In this document: positions 16,084-24,446 of the stretch, piece by piece
Position numbering within the stretch: the stretch's first letter is position 1
How the letters are laid out: each line of letters opens with the position of its first letter
From: Myxococcus virescens
GTDB taxonomy: Bacteria; Myxococcota; Myxococcia; Myxococcales; Myxococcaceae
Assembly (NCBI RefSeq): GCF_900101905.1
Contig: NZ_FNAJ01000001.1
Span: 1,303,351 to 1,367,350 of the forward strand
Direction of reading: 5' to 3'
DNA length: 64,000 nucleotides
Made by a program: the position numbers and the translations under genes
The notes under the pieces: model-generated
The model's input: the letters and a program-made list of their open reading frames with translations, nothing else
Database searches by the model: none
What the model was told of the DNA's origin: nothing

Positions 16084-17427
16084 TCACTGCTCCGCGGGGA
16101 TTTCGCGCACGGACAGCCACTTGAAGTCCACGTCGGTGGCGCTGTCCCAGCGGAAGACCGCGATGGGGCCGCCCCAGGTAATCGGCATGGCGTTCACCGC
16201 GCCGCCACAGTGGCTGGCGTCGCCACCCCAGCTGCCCGAGTCCACCATGTCGTAGACCTTCTTCCAGGTCTTCTTGTCGGCGTTCTCGTTGAGGTACATC
16301 TCCAGGCGCACGGCGTCCTTGCCGTTGACCTTGGTGTTGCGCATCACCGACTTGAAGCCCACCCAGCGGCCGCGGAGCGCGGACGTGCCCGTCTTGTACG
16401 ACGCCTGCTCGTAGGAGACGTGCCACGTCTCCTTCTGCCAGCGCACGCGGCCGTCATAGTGCAGCGAGCCCTTGTAGGCGCTGCCCTCGCAGCCCGAGTG
16501 GTTGTCGTTGTGCTTGCCGCCTCGCGCGTACCAGGCGAAGTTGTCCGAGTTGTCGGACGTGGAGTTGACCTTGATGAAGCCCGTCATCTCCACGTTCCGC
16601 CAGTCGTTCGCCGCCTGCATGTAGCCCCGGCTGGCCAGCACGTCACGGTCGTAGGTCGGAATCTTGGACGCGCTGTAGCCCGTGGAGGTGAACACGGACA
16701 TGCGCACCTTGCTGTTCTTCATCTTCCAGGAGCCGTCCGAGTTGCGGGTGATGGTGTTCTGCGGGTCAAAGCGATTGTCGGACGTCGCGTTGTCCGCCAG
16801 GAACCACTGCTCGCCGCCCGACTTGGTCGGGTAGATCATCGTCACGCCGAACTTGTCCTGCGTGGGCGTGGGGCCGGGGTCCGGATTCTCCGGGTCCGGG
16901 TTCTCCGGGTCCGGGTCCGGGTCCGGGATGGTGGCGCCGGAGAGGGCCGCCATGTCCGTGATGCTGCCCCAGGTCGTCTGGGTGCTGCCGTAGAAGGTGA
17001 CGCGCACGTAGCGGGCGTTCACCGTGGGGAAGGTGACGCGCTCGAACTCAGCCGTCTTCCCGGAGGAGATGCCCACGAAGACGCGGGTGAACGTGGTCCC
17101 GTCCGTCGACGTGGAGATGTCGAAGAGGTTGATGCGCTCGTTGCCACGGAACCAGGCGATGTCCAGGCCGTTCAGCGGCTTCACCGACCCCATGTCTGCG
17201 CGAATCCACTGGCCCGCACCGGAGGCCGACCAACGCGTGGCCTTGTTGCCATCCACCGCCATCGAAGGAGGGGTGGGAGCGTCATAGGAGCTGGCGGTGG
17301 CGGAGACGAAGCCTCCGGCGGCCAGCGCGGGCGTCGCGAACGCGCCGACGGCCAGCGAGAACGCGGTGACAGACGTGCGGAAGCGCTTCCATCCCCCCAG
17401 GGACGAAGTCGAGTGCTGTCGATTCAA
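16084..17427 (-). CDS. Secreted discoidin-domain protein with lectin-like C-terminus
   Basis: A 447-residue protein with a signal peptide (cleavage near PALAAGG) and an N-terminal F5/8 type C (discoidin, CBM32-like) domain, residues about 40-165: SYDAPTPPSMAVDGNKATRWSA, then NARYVRVTFYG. An Asp/Pro/Glu linker follows (PDPDPDPENPDPENPDPG), then a C-terminal domain of about 230 residues rich in Trp and Asp that looks like a concanavalin-type beta sandwich (FAWYARGGKHNDNHSGCEGS). No hydrolase motif was recognised. It probably binds extracellular polysaccharide, and the C-terminal part may be a second binding module or an unrecognised lyase. Confidence 0.75.
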   Translation of the reverse strand: MNRQHSTSSLGGWKRFRTSVTAFSLAVGAFATPALAAGGFVSATASSYDAPTPPSMAVDGNKATRWSASGAGQWIRADMGSVKPLNGLDIAWFRGNERINLFDISTSTDGTTFTRVFVGISSGKTAEFERVTFPTVNARYVRVTFYGSTQTTWGSITDMAALSGATIPDPDPDPENPDPENPDPGPTPTQDKFGVTMIYPTKSGGEQWFLADNATSDNRFDPQNTITRNSDGSWKMKNSKVRMSVFTSTGYSASKIPTYDRDVLASRGYMQAANDWRNVEMTGFIKVNSTSDNSDNFAWYARGGKHNDNHSGCEGSAYKGSLHYDGRVRWQKETWHVSYEQASYKTGTSALRGRWVGFKSVMRNTKVNGKDAVRLEMYLNENADKKTWKKVYDMVDSGSWGGDASHCGGAVNAMPITWGGPIAVFRWDSATDVDFKWLSVREIPAEQ

Positions 17428-17736
17428 GTGACTACCTCAAGTGAGGCCGCGAGCTTCCGCGACACATCGGAGCGGCCAAGAGCCTTTCCGGAGCGCCGCG
17501 TTCCCCCCGCGGCGCGTGGACTTCCATTTTTTCCCCGGCCGCACGGAAAGAGGCACCCGCGCTTGCGCGCGGAGGCTTTCTCCAGGAGCGAACAGAGGTG
17601 TTACCGACTCAACGACGGACTGCGCGCCCCAATACCCTTTGAGTCGATATGGAATTCCCACGACATTTCTTGAGCATGTTTTCAGCCATGCCCGCTCGCC
17701 CTGCGGCGATACATGCAATGAAACACGGCGCGTTTA
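17428..17736. other. Intergenic region with A+T-rich stretch
   Basis: A gap of 309 bases between the treZ stop and the start of the discoidin-protein gene, both on the minus strand. The part near 17640-17740 is clearly more A+T-rich than its surroundings. It must contain the promoter of the discoidin gene, but I could not settle on -35 and -10 boxes. No gene or RNA was recognised. Confidence 0.4.
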
Positions 17737-19596
17737 TCAGTCTTTGGCGGGAAGTCTTATCACAGCCAGAGCCGAACCCTTCAGCCGCACGGTGTCTTGC
17801 TTCAATGGCTGCAATTTTTCGGAGCCGCCGAAGCAAGCGTCTTCAGTCCACAGCATCAGCGCCGAGCCGGCGGGCACCGGATAATCCAGCGCGCCGCGCA
17901 GGCTGAGCAACACCTGCAGGCGCTGGCCGCCCCCACGCCGTTCGAGCACCAGGGCGTCCGGCCCCAGGGCCCGGGCCGCATAGGAGCCCCGCCCCGTCTC
18001 GCGCAGGGCGGGCTCCGACGCGCGCAGACGGAGCAGCTCCCGGTAGAGCGCCCGCACGCCCGCAAGCCCTGGCTTCTCCGCCTCCGCCCAGTCCAGTCGG
18101 GAGCGGGTGAAGGTGTCCTCCGCTTGCGGGTCCGGCACCTCCGCGCCCGCGAAGCGCGCGAAGCCGGCGAACTCCTTTCGCCGGCCCTCCGTGACGAGCT
18201 TGCCCAGCGCCGCGTTGTGCTCGGTGAAGTAGAGGAAGGGCGTGCTGGCGTTCCACTCCTGCCCCATGAAGAGCATGGGCGTGTAGGGAGACAGCAACAG
18301 CAGTCCACTCATGGCCCGGAAGGCCGCGGGGCTCACGTCGTGCCCCAGCCGCTCGCCGAAGGCACGGTTGCCCACCTGGTCATGGTTCTGGATGCAGTGG
18401 ACGAAGCGCCAGGGCTCCAGCCCCTCCGCCTTCGTGCCTCGCGCATGGCCCAGGTTCTTCGACACCTGCCCTTCGTAGAACCAGCCCTGGTTCAGCGTGC
18501 GCGCCAGGTCCTCCGTGTTGCCCGTGTAGTCCTGGTAGTAGCCCTCGCTGTCCCCCGCGAAGGCGCGGCGCAGCTGGTGGTGGAAGTCATCCGCCCACAC
18601 GCCGTCCAGCCCCAGGCCGCCCTCCGACGCGGGGCGCAGCAGGCGCCGCTCGTTGCGCTCGTCCTCGGCGATGACATGCACCTGCCGGCCCGGCGCGCAG
18701 GCCCGCGCCCGCTCGGCGACTTCGGTGAGCAGGTGCGGCGTGCCGTCGTCGATGATGGCGTGCGCGGCGTCCAGGCGCAGGCCGTCCAGGTGGTAGTCGG
18801 CAATCCACATCTCCACGTTGGCCAGCACCTGGGTCCGCGCGTGGGCGCTGCCTTCGCCGTCGTAGTTCACCGCGTCACCCCACGGCGTGTGGTGGCGGCC
18901 GGTGAAGTAGTGCGGCGAATACACCCGCAGGTAATTCCCATCCGGTCCGAAGTGGTTGTAGACGGCGTCCATCAGCACCGCGAGCCCATGCGCGTGCGCG
19001 GCGTCCACCAACCGGCGCAGCCCCTCCGGACCGCCGTAGGCCTGCTGGGGCGCGAACAGGCTCACGCCGTCGTAGCCCCAGTTGCGGCGTCCCGGGAAGG
19101 ACGCCACCGGCATCAGCTCCAGCGCGGTGATGCCCAACTCCTTGAGGCCAGCCAGACGCGGGATGAGCGACTCGAAGGTGCCTTCGGGCGTGGCCGTGCC
19201 CACGTGCACCTCGTAGATGACCAGCGCCTGCGGCGCCACGCCCTTCCAGCCCGCGTCCGTCCAGGCGAAGTCGGGCACCACCACTTCGGACGGCCCATGC
19301 ACGCCCTGGGGCTGCGAACGCGACCACGGGTCCGGGAAGGGGCCTTCGCCGTCCACGCGCAGCTTGTAGCGGAGCCCCGCGCCCTGCCCTTCCAACACCG
19401 CGCCGAAGCAGTCGCCGGGCTCCGGCGTCATCGGCAAGACGCGGCCGGGATTGCCATGCGCGTCGTGCAGCACCACCTCCACGCGCTGGTGGCCGGGCGC
19501 CCAGACACGCCACCGCACCCGCCCGTCCGCCTCCACCCACGCCCCCAAGAGAGGGGCCTTCGACCGCGCTGCCCGAGACTCATCCGCTGGACCCAT
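17737..19596 (-). CDS. treZ: Malto-oligosyltrehalose trehalohydrolase
   Basis: A 619-residue GH13 enzyme. It releases trehalose from maltooligosyl-trehalose made by TreY. An N-terminal CBM48/E-set domain (LLGAWVEADGRVRWRVWAP) precedes the catalytic barrel with GITALELMPVASFPG, DAVYNHFGPDGNYL, DGLRLDAAH (nucleophile Asp), VIAEDERNE (acid-base Glu) and NHDQVGNRA. ATG 19596 is preceded by AGGGACG and fits the family's start; the open frame extends further. The partner treY is not in the window. A GH77 glucanotransferase gene lies at 38629. Role: trehalose production from glycogen or maltodextrin, as in stress or spore formation. Confidence 0.94.
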   Translation of the reverse strand: MGPADESRAARSKAPLLGAWVEADGRVRWRVWAPGHQRVEVVLHDAHGNPGRVLPMTPEPGDCFGAVLEGQGAGLRYKLRVDGEGPFPDPWSRSQPQGVHGPSEVVVPDFAWTDAGWKGVAPQALVIYEVHVGTATPEGTFESLIPRLAGLKELGITALELMPVASFPGRRNWGYDGVSLFAPQQAYGGPEGLRRLVDAAHAHGLAVLMDAVYNHFGPDGNYLRVYSPHYFTGRHHTPWGDAVNYDGEGSAHARTQVLANVEMWIADYHLDGLRLDAAHAIIDDGTPHLLTEVAERARACAPGRQVHVIAEDERNERRLLRPASEGGLGLDGVWADDFHHQLRRAFAGDSEGYYQDYTGNTEDLARTLNQGWFYEGQVSKNLGHARGTKAEGLEPWRFVHCIQNHDQVGNRAFGERLGHDVSPAAFRAMSGLLLLSPYTPMLFMGQEWNASTPFLYFTEHNAALGKLVTEGRRKEFAGFARFAGAEVPDPQAEDTFTRSRLDWAEAEKPGLAGVRALYRELLRLRASEPALRETGRGSYAARALGPDALVLERRGGGQRLQVLLSLRGALDYPVPAGSALMLWTEDACFGGSEKLQPLKQDTVRLKGSALAVIRLPAKD

Positions 19597-19853
19597 GGGC
19601 ACGTCCCTGTAATGCGTCACCCCTGCCCTTGAGGAGCACTCCGTGCGGCCGGACGCGCCCGCCGCGCGGCGGATGTTCACGGGTAGGCATGGTGCCCGGA
19701 AGGAATGGGGACCGGCCGACGGTGTTCGTGACGACGACACTCCGGGCTGGACGACGGCCGTGAGCGGGCGCGCGGCCCGCCTTGTCGGCCCCGCGCCCCG
19801 CCAGGATGATGCGCCCTCCGGCGGCCACCCGCCCCTGATTGGAGTCCCCTGGA

Positions 19854-20999
19854 ATGAGCATCACCCACCCTGGCCTGGAGCCGCTGCCCGAATCGCCTGA
19901 CGAGGACGTGCGCGCGCGCGTCGCCGCCATCGAGGTCCTCTCTCCCCGCGAAATCGACGAGCGGTTGTCGGACCTGGGCTACCGGGGGCAGACGGAGGCG
20001 CGCCGCGCGGCATCCGTGCTGGCGTACCGGCACCTGCGCCGCATCCGCCACCTGTTCCTGGAGGGGCTCGCCCCTGAACCGGGCATGCGGGAGAACTGCC
20101 TCTTCCTGGGGCCCACCGGCTCGGGGAAGACGTTCCTCGTGGAGCTGCTGTTCCGCGAAATCCTCGCCGTCCCCACCGTGCTGGCGGACGCCACGCAGTT
20201 CTCCGAAACCGGCTACGTGGGCGACGACGTGAGCACGCTGCTGTCGCGCCTGTACGAAGCCGCGGACCGGAACGCGGCCTGGGCCGGCTGCGGCGTGGTG
20301 TGCATGGACGAGTTCGACAAGCTCGCCACCAGCCGCTCCGACAGCCGCTTCGCCGGCCAGCAGACCACGAAGGACGTCAGCGGCTTCGGCGTGCAGCGCA
20401 GCCTGCTGCACATGCTGTCCGCCCCCAGCGCGGACTTCCCGCCCGACTTCGGCTTCACCAGCCGCCAGCGGCCCGACACCATGGAGCTGGCCTGCGTCAC
20501 CTTCATCGCGTGCGGCGCCTTCAGTGGCCTGGGCGCCACCGCGGAGGGGCTGGCCCGGAGCGAACACCTGGGCTTCGGCCGCGAACCGCTCCCGGCGCGG
20601 TCGGAGAGCATCGCCACGCGAGTGACGGAGGAGCAGCTGGAACAGACCACCGCCTTCGCGCGCTACGGCTTCATCCCGGAGCTCATTGGCCGCTTCAACC
20701 GGCTGGTCTCCTTCTCGCCCCTGGACGCGGGTACCCTGGGCGACATCCTCCAGCACAACGTGCTGCGTGCCTATGAGCGCGAGTTCGAGCAGGAAGGGCT
20801 GCGCCTGCAGGTGGACACCGAGGTGCGGGAGTTCGTGGTCGCCCGCGCGCTCAAGCGGGAGACGGGCGCGCGAGGGCTGCACACCACCCTCGCCCCCTTG
20901 CTGGAGCGGGCCGCCTACGAGCACTTTGGCCACCGGGGCAACGACGGCACGCTCCGGCTGACACTGGAGGGCGGCGAGGTCCAGGCGCGGCGGGTGTAG
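19854..20999 (+). CDS. ClpX-like AAA+ ATPase without zinc domain
   Basis: A 381-residue AAA+ protein close to ClpX in the core: GPTGSGKT (residues 86-93), ATQFSETGYVGDDVSTLL (the ClpX-type pore and sensor region), Walker B VVCMDEFDKLA (148-158), RYGFIPELIGRFN (arginine finger) and a C-terminal small domain with ETGARGLHT. The first 75 residues lack the four-Cys zinc domain by which true ClpX binds adaptors, and no clear IGF-type ClpP-docking loop was identified. It is therefore probably a specialised unfoldase, possibly independent of ClpP. It is monocistronic or followed by the DUF5335 gene 108 bases on. Confidence 0.88.
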   Translation: MSITHPGLEPLPESPDEDVRARVAAIEVLSPREIDERLSDLGYRGQTEARRAASVLAYRHLRRIRHLFLEGLAPEPGMRENCLFLGPTGSGKTFLVELLFREILAVPTVLADATQFSETGYVGDDVSTLLSRLYEAADRNAAWAGCGVVCMDEFDKLATSRSDSRFAGQQTTKDVSGFGVQRSLLHMLSAPSADFPPDFGFTSRQRPDTMELACVTFIACGAFSGLGATAEGLARSEHLGFGREPLPARSESIATRVTEEQLEQTTAFARYGFIPELIGRFNRLVSFSPLDAGTLGDILQHNVLRAYEREFEQEGLRLQVDTEVREFVVARALKRETGARGLHTTLAPLLERAAYEHFGHRGNDGTLRLTLEGGEVQARRV

Positions 21000-21107
21000 C
21001 CGCGCGCCTTCCGGCCAGCTGACGTGCCAGGGAAGCAGGCCCGTTCCACACCCCGCACGCACAAGCCTTACGGTTTTGCTGAGCAACGGAATCCGGAGGG
21101 CAGACAC

Positions 21108-21488
21108 ATGCATCACACTCGGGAGATACCCAGGGAAGGCTGGGGGGACTACCTCGCCTTGCTGAGCAACCTGGAGCGCGACCACTGGGTGCGCATCGAG
21201 ACGGAGAGCACCGACTTCGGCGACCAGCCGCTCGCCGGCAGGCTGCCGCTGGTGGAGATTGCCCTCGAGTCGAAGGGGAGCGACCAGGGCTCCGTGGAAA
21301 TCATCGTGGGCCGGCCGGGCGGAGAAGTCACCCACCGCATCCTCAAGCCCGACCACATCTACGCGGACGAGAGCGAGAGCGGCGAGCTGGAGTGCCTGGA
21401 CATCGAGGACGCGGACCACGTGAAGACGCTCATCTTCTTCGAGTCGCAACGCGCGGGCGAAGAGCCGAGCATCGGCGCGCCGTCCTGA
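21108..21488 (+). CDS. DUF5335 family protein
   Basis: A 126-residue acidic soluble protein matching DUF5335 end to end: REIPREGWGDYLALLSN at the start, then LAGRLPLVEIALESKGSD, VEIIVGRPGGEVTHRI and the ELECLDIEDADHVKTLIFF tail. No catalytic residues are known for the family and its role is unknown. The ATG at 21108 follows GGAGGG by eight bases. It may share a transcript with the ClpX-like gene upstream. A hairpin follows 34 bases after the stop. Confidence 0.85.
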   Translation: MHHTREIPREGWGDYLALLSNLERDHWVRIETESTDFGDQPLAGRLPLVEIALESKGSDQGSVEIIVGRPGGEVTHRILKPDHIYADESESGELECLDIEDADHVKTLIFFESQRAGEEPSIGAPS

Positions 21489-21522
21489 CGACGGGCCCCA
21501 CGCGAGCACGATGAGGCCGGAA

Positions 21523-21547
21523 GGCACCCGCCCGAGCACGGGGTGCC
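21523..21547. terminator. Hairpin between convergent genes
   Basis: GGCACCC (21523-21529) pairs with GGGTGCC (21541-21547) around an 11-base loop, between the DUF5335 gene and the convergent M57 protease gene. A probable shared terminator. Confidence 0.4.
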
Positions 21548-21615
21548 CTCCAGCCAGCGCGCCTTCCTGACCGGGCCTCACGGCGCGGCCAGGGCGGCGG
21601 TCCTGCATCGTGGGA

Positions 21616-22446
21616 CTACGGGTACAGCGCGCGAGCGCCCTGCTTGTCCAGGGTGGTGAGCACCAGGTCGCCCGTCTGGGTGCCAGCGCACTGCGGGTAG
21701 TGCATGACGGACGCGCGGTCATACGTCGACGTCAGGGCGCGCCACGCGTTGTCCTCGAAGCAGCCGCTGCCCGTGGAGCGGGTGTGCTCGTGGCGGAAGC
21801 CCAGCACGTGGCCCAGCTCGTGGCGCATGATGCCCTCCAGCGTCCAGGGCGAGATGGGGCCGAAGGCGGTGTTGTCCACCAGCACGTTGCGGCCCGAGCG
21901 CCCCGAGTTCGGGAAGAAGGCGCGCGCCAGATACTGGCCGCCCGAGTTCACCGGACGCACGTCGAAGAGCACGTTGTTGTTCGAAGCGGTGCAGGCCCCA
22001 TCCTGCGCGGTCACGTGGATGAAGTTGACGTTCGCGGTGGCCTCCCAGGCCGCCGTGGCGCTGTTCATCGCCGTCACCACGCGCGACTTGTTGCCGGAGA
22101 AGGTGCTGCTGACGCAGTACGTGAGGTTGCGCGCCTGGGTGGCGCTCCACTTCACGTCTCCGCTGGTGGCCTTGGTGGGGCTGGTGTTGTAGACGGCCAG
22201 GCCGCCCCGGCTGGTGCCCGTCTCCGCCGCGACGTGGTTGTCGAAGAAGGCGCGCAGCTCCTCCTCGCTGTCCAGCGCCAGGTCGCCGTCGAAAATCAGC
22301 TTGCCCTCGGGATCCTCGTACACCGAGGCCCGGAACTCCTCCCACGTCATCTTCGTCGGCTCGGACTCGGAGGCCTCCGGGCCACCGCACGCGGAACCGA
22401 GAAGGGCCACACCAGCAACCAGCGCAACGGAGCGGAACTTGAGCAT
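21616..22446 (-). CDS. M57 family zinc metalloprotease lipoprotein
   Basis: A 276-residue secreted protease. A signal peptide ends in a lipobox (LLGSAC) so the mature protein is lipid-anchored. A short propeptide-like region (MTWEEFRASVYEDPEG) is followed by the catalytic domain with the extended zinc motif HELGHVLGFRH and a Met-turn at SVMHYP, as in M57 'HEIGH'-type metzincin relatives common in myxobacteria. Two Cys pairs may be disulfides. ATG 22446 follows GAGGAAA and begins a proper signal peptide; the longer frame does not. It probably acts at the cell surface in digestion of prey or matrix proteins. Confidence 0.92.
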   Translation of the reverse strand: MLKFRSVALVAGVALLGSACGGPEASESEPTKMTWEEFRASVYEDPEGKLIFDGDLALDSEEELRAFFDNHVAAETGTSRGGLAVYNTSPTKATSGDVKWSATQARNLTYCVSSTFSGNKSRVVTAMNSATAAWEATANVNFIHVTAQDGACTASNNNVLFDVRPVNSGGQYLARAFFPNSGRSGRNVLVDNTAFGPISPWTLEGIMRHELGHVLGFRHEHTRSTGSGCFEDNAWRALTSTYDRASVMHYPQCAGTQTGDLVLTTLDKQGARALYP

Positions 22447-22985
22447 CTTGGGGTTTCCTCTGACGCCTACTTCGGGGGACGCACCCGCCGCCCGGCGATT
22501 CCGCCAGCCGCGGCCTGGAGCGCTCCGCCCTTGAGCAACCGCCGCGCCAATCCGACGCCCAGAGGACAAATCAAGCTTTCATGACATTGCGTGGACTAAA
22601 GACATTCCATGTTTGGAGTCAAAGGACGTAAAGGCTCCTGACGGCGCGCCCGGCAACGTGGCGTCGGCACGGCGGAATCGCGTCTTCCGAGGGACTTGCA
22701 TCCAAACCAGACAGTGCTGTCTGGTTGTCGGTCACCTGCCCCGTGGGTCAGGTCCGCTGCGCCCGGGGAGAAAACCACCCGTTGCAAAACGCCAGACATT
22801 GGCAAGATGCATTCCCAGACAGCCTGCGTCAACCCTCTCACCGCAGCAGGGCCGGATTGGTTCAGCCAGCGTCGGCACACGGGGAAGACGGCCGCGGGGG
22901 GTTGATTCCCGACGCATGGGGGCGCCGAGGACTGCGCGCTCCGTGCGGGCGTGATAGGCGGAACAGGAGGACCCCGCCGTTCGCT
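22447..22985. other. Long divergent intergenic region
   Basis: A gap of 539 bases between the divergent M57 protease and phospholipase D genes. An A+T-rich pocket at about 22560-22620 suits a promoter for the protease. It also carries the 22-bp palindrome at 22705-22726 and further CCAGACA-type half-sites near 22790 and 22814. No convincing coding sequence or RNA gene was seen. Confidence 0.45.
22705..22726. promoter_or_regulatory. 22-bp perfect inverted repeat, candidate operator
   Basis: AACCAGACAG (22705-22714) and CTGTCTGGTT (22717-22726) are exact inverted repeats around TG. The near-zero spacing fits a dimeric repressor site better than an RNA hairpin. The related half-sites CCAGACA and CCAGACAG occur 85-110 bases downstream, toward the phospholipase D gene. 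Confidence 0.5.
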
Positions 22986-24446
22986 ATGCACCTGTTCGAC
23001 ATCCCCGCGTGGTTGGAGGTGGCCTGGCCCCATGTGGTGGCGGCGCTGACCGTGCTCATCAGCGTGGTGGCCAGCGCCCATGCGGTGCTGCACAAGCGGG
23101 ACGTGCGGGCCGCGGTGGGCTGGGTAGGGCTGGCGTGGCTGGTGCCGGTGCTGGGCGGGGTGCTGTACGTCCTGCTGGGCATCAACCGCATCCGGCGCCG
23201 GGCACGGTCCTTGATGCTGAAACAAGAGCACGGCCGCTTTCCGCCGCTGTTCCAGGTGGCGCCCATGAAGGCGGAGACGGTGAGCGGCCCCCACCCCGAG
23301 GCCGCTCCCCTGGCACCCCTGGTGCGGCTGGGGGACGCGGTGGTGGGACGGCCACTGCTGCCGGGCAACCGCGTCACCGTGCTGGAGTCCCGCCGGGACG
23401 CCTACCCCGCCATGCTGGAGGCGATTGACGCGGCGCGCACGACGCTGTCGCTGTGCAGCTACATCTTCGACAATGACGTGGCGGGCCGGCGCTTCGTGGA
23501 GGCGCTGAGCGCGGCGGTGAAGCGGGGCGTGGAGGTGCGGGTGCTGGTGGACGCGGTGGGCTCGCGCTACACGTGGCCGCCCATCCTGGGCCGGCTGCGG
23601 CGAGCCGGCGTTCGCGCCGCGCGCTTCCTGCCGTCGCTGATGCCCTACCGGCTGCCCTTCGCCAACCTGCGCAACCACCGCAAGCTGATGGTGGTGGACG
23701 GGCGCGTGGGCTTCACGGGTGGCATGAACATCCGCAAGGCCTTCTGGCCCGGCGAACATGCCGCCGTGGACCTGCACTTCCGCGTCGAAGGACCCCTGGT
23801 GGGGCAACTCCAGGAGACCTTCGCGGAGGACTGGGCCTTCACCACGCGCGAGCGGCTGACCGGCGAGGCCTGGTTCCCGCCGCTCACCGAAGTGGGCACC
23901 GTGCTCGCGCGAGGCATCGCGGACGGCCCGGACGAGGACTTCGAAACGCTGCGCACGGTGCTGCTGGGGGCCCTGGCCACGGCGCGGACGTCGGTGCGCA
24001 TCGTCACGCCCTACTTCCTCCCGGACACGGCGCTCATCACCGCGCTGAGCGTGGCGGCGCTGCGCGGCGTCCAGGTGGACATCCTCCTTCCCGAGAAGGG
24101 CAATCTTCCGCTGGTGCAGTGGGCCGCCTGGGCGCAGCTGTGGCAGGTGCTGCGGCCGGGCTGCCGCATCTTCCTCACCGCCCCGCCCTTCGACCACACG
24201 AAGCTGATGGTGGTGGACGGCGTGTGGTCGCTCATCGGCTCAGCCAACTGGGACCCGCGCTCGCTGCGGCTCAACTTCGAGTTCAACGTGGAGTGCTACG
24301 ACACCGCGCTGGCCACGCAGCTGGAGGGCGTGGTGGCCGCGCGGCTGCGCAACGCGCGGCCCCTCACGTTGGAGCAGGTGGACGCGCGCGCCCTGCCCAT
24401 CCGCCTGCGGGATGGGCTGGCGCGGCTGCTGTCGCCGTACCTCTAG
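22986..24446 (+). CDS. Phospholipase D/cardiolipin synthase-like protein
   Basis: A 486-residue protein of the cardiolipin synthase type. Two N-terminal membrane segments (about residues 8-30 and 40-65, with AVGWVGLAWLVPVLGGVLYV) lead to two PLD domains, each with an HKD motif: NHRKLMVVDGRVGFTGG and DHTKLMVVDGVWSLIGSAN. Both sites are intact. It likely joins two phosphatidylglycerols, or a related phospholipid pair, at the inner membrane. AGGAGG lies 15 bases before the ATG. It overlaps the convergent MBL-fold gene by four bases. Confidence 0.9.
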   Translation: MHLFDIPAWLEVAWPHVVAALTVLISVVASAHAVLHKRDVRAAVGWVGLAWLVPVLGGVLYVLLGINRIRRRARSLMLKQEHGRFPPLFQVAPMKAETVSGPHPEAAPLAPLVRLGDAVVGRPLLPGNRVTVLESRRDAYPAMLEAIDAARTTLSLCSYIFDNDVAGRRFVEALSAAVKRGVEVRVLVDAVGSRYTWPPILGRLRRAGVRAARFLPSLMPYRLPFANLRNHRKLMVVDGRVGFTGGMNIRKAFWPGEHAAVDLHFRVEGPLVGQLQETFAEDWAFTTRERLTGEAWFPPLTEVGTVLARGIADGPDEDFETLRTVLLGALATARTSVRIVTPYFLPDTALITALSVAALRGVQVDILLPEKGNLPLVQWAAWAQLWQVLRPGCRIFLTAPPFDHTKLMVVDGVWSLIGSANWDPRSLRLNFEFNVECYDTALATQLEGVVAARLRNARPLTLEQVDARALPIRLRDGLARLLSPYL

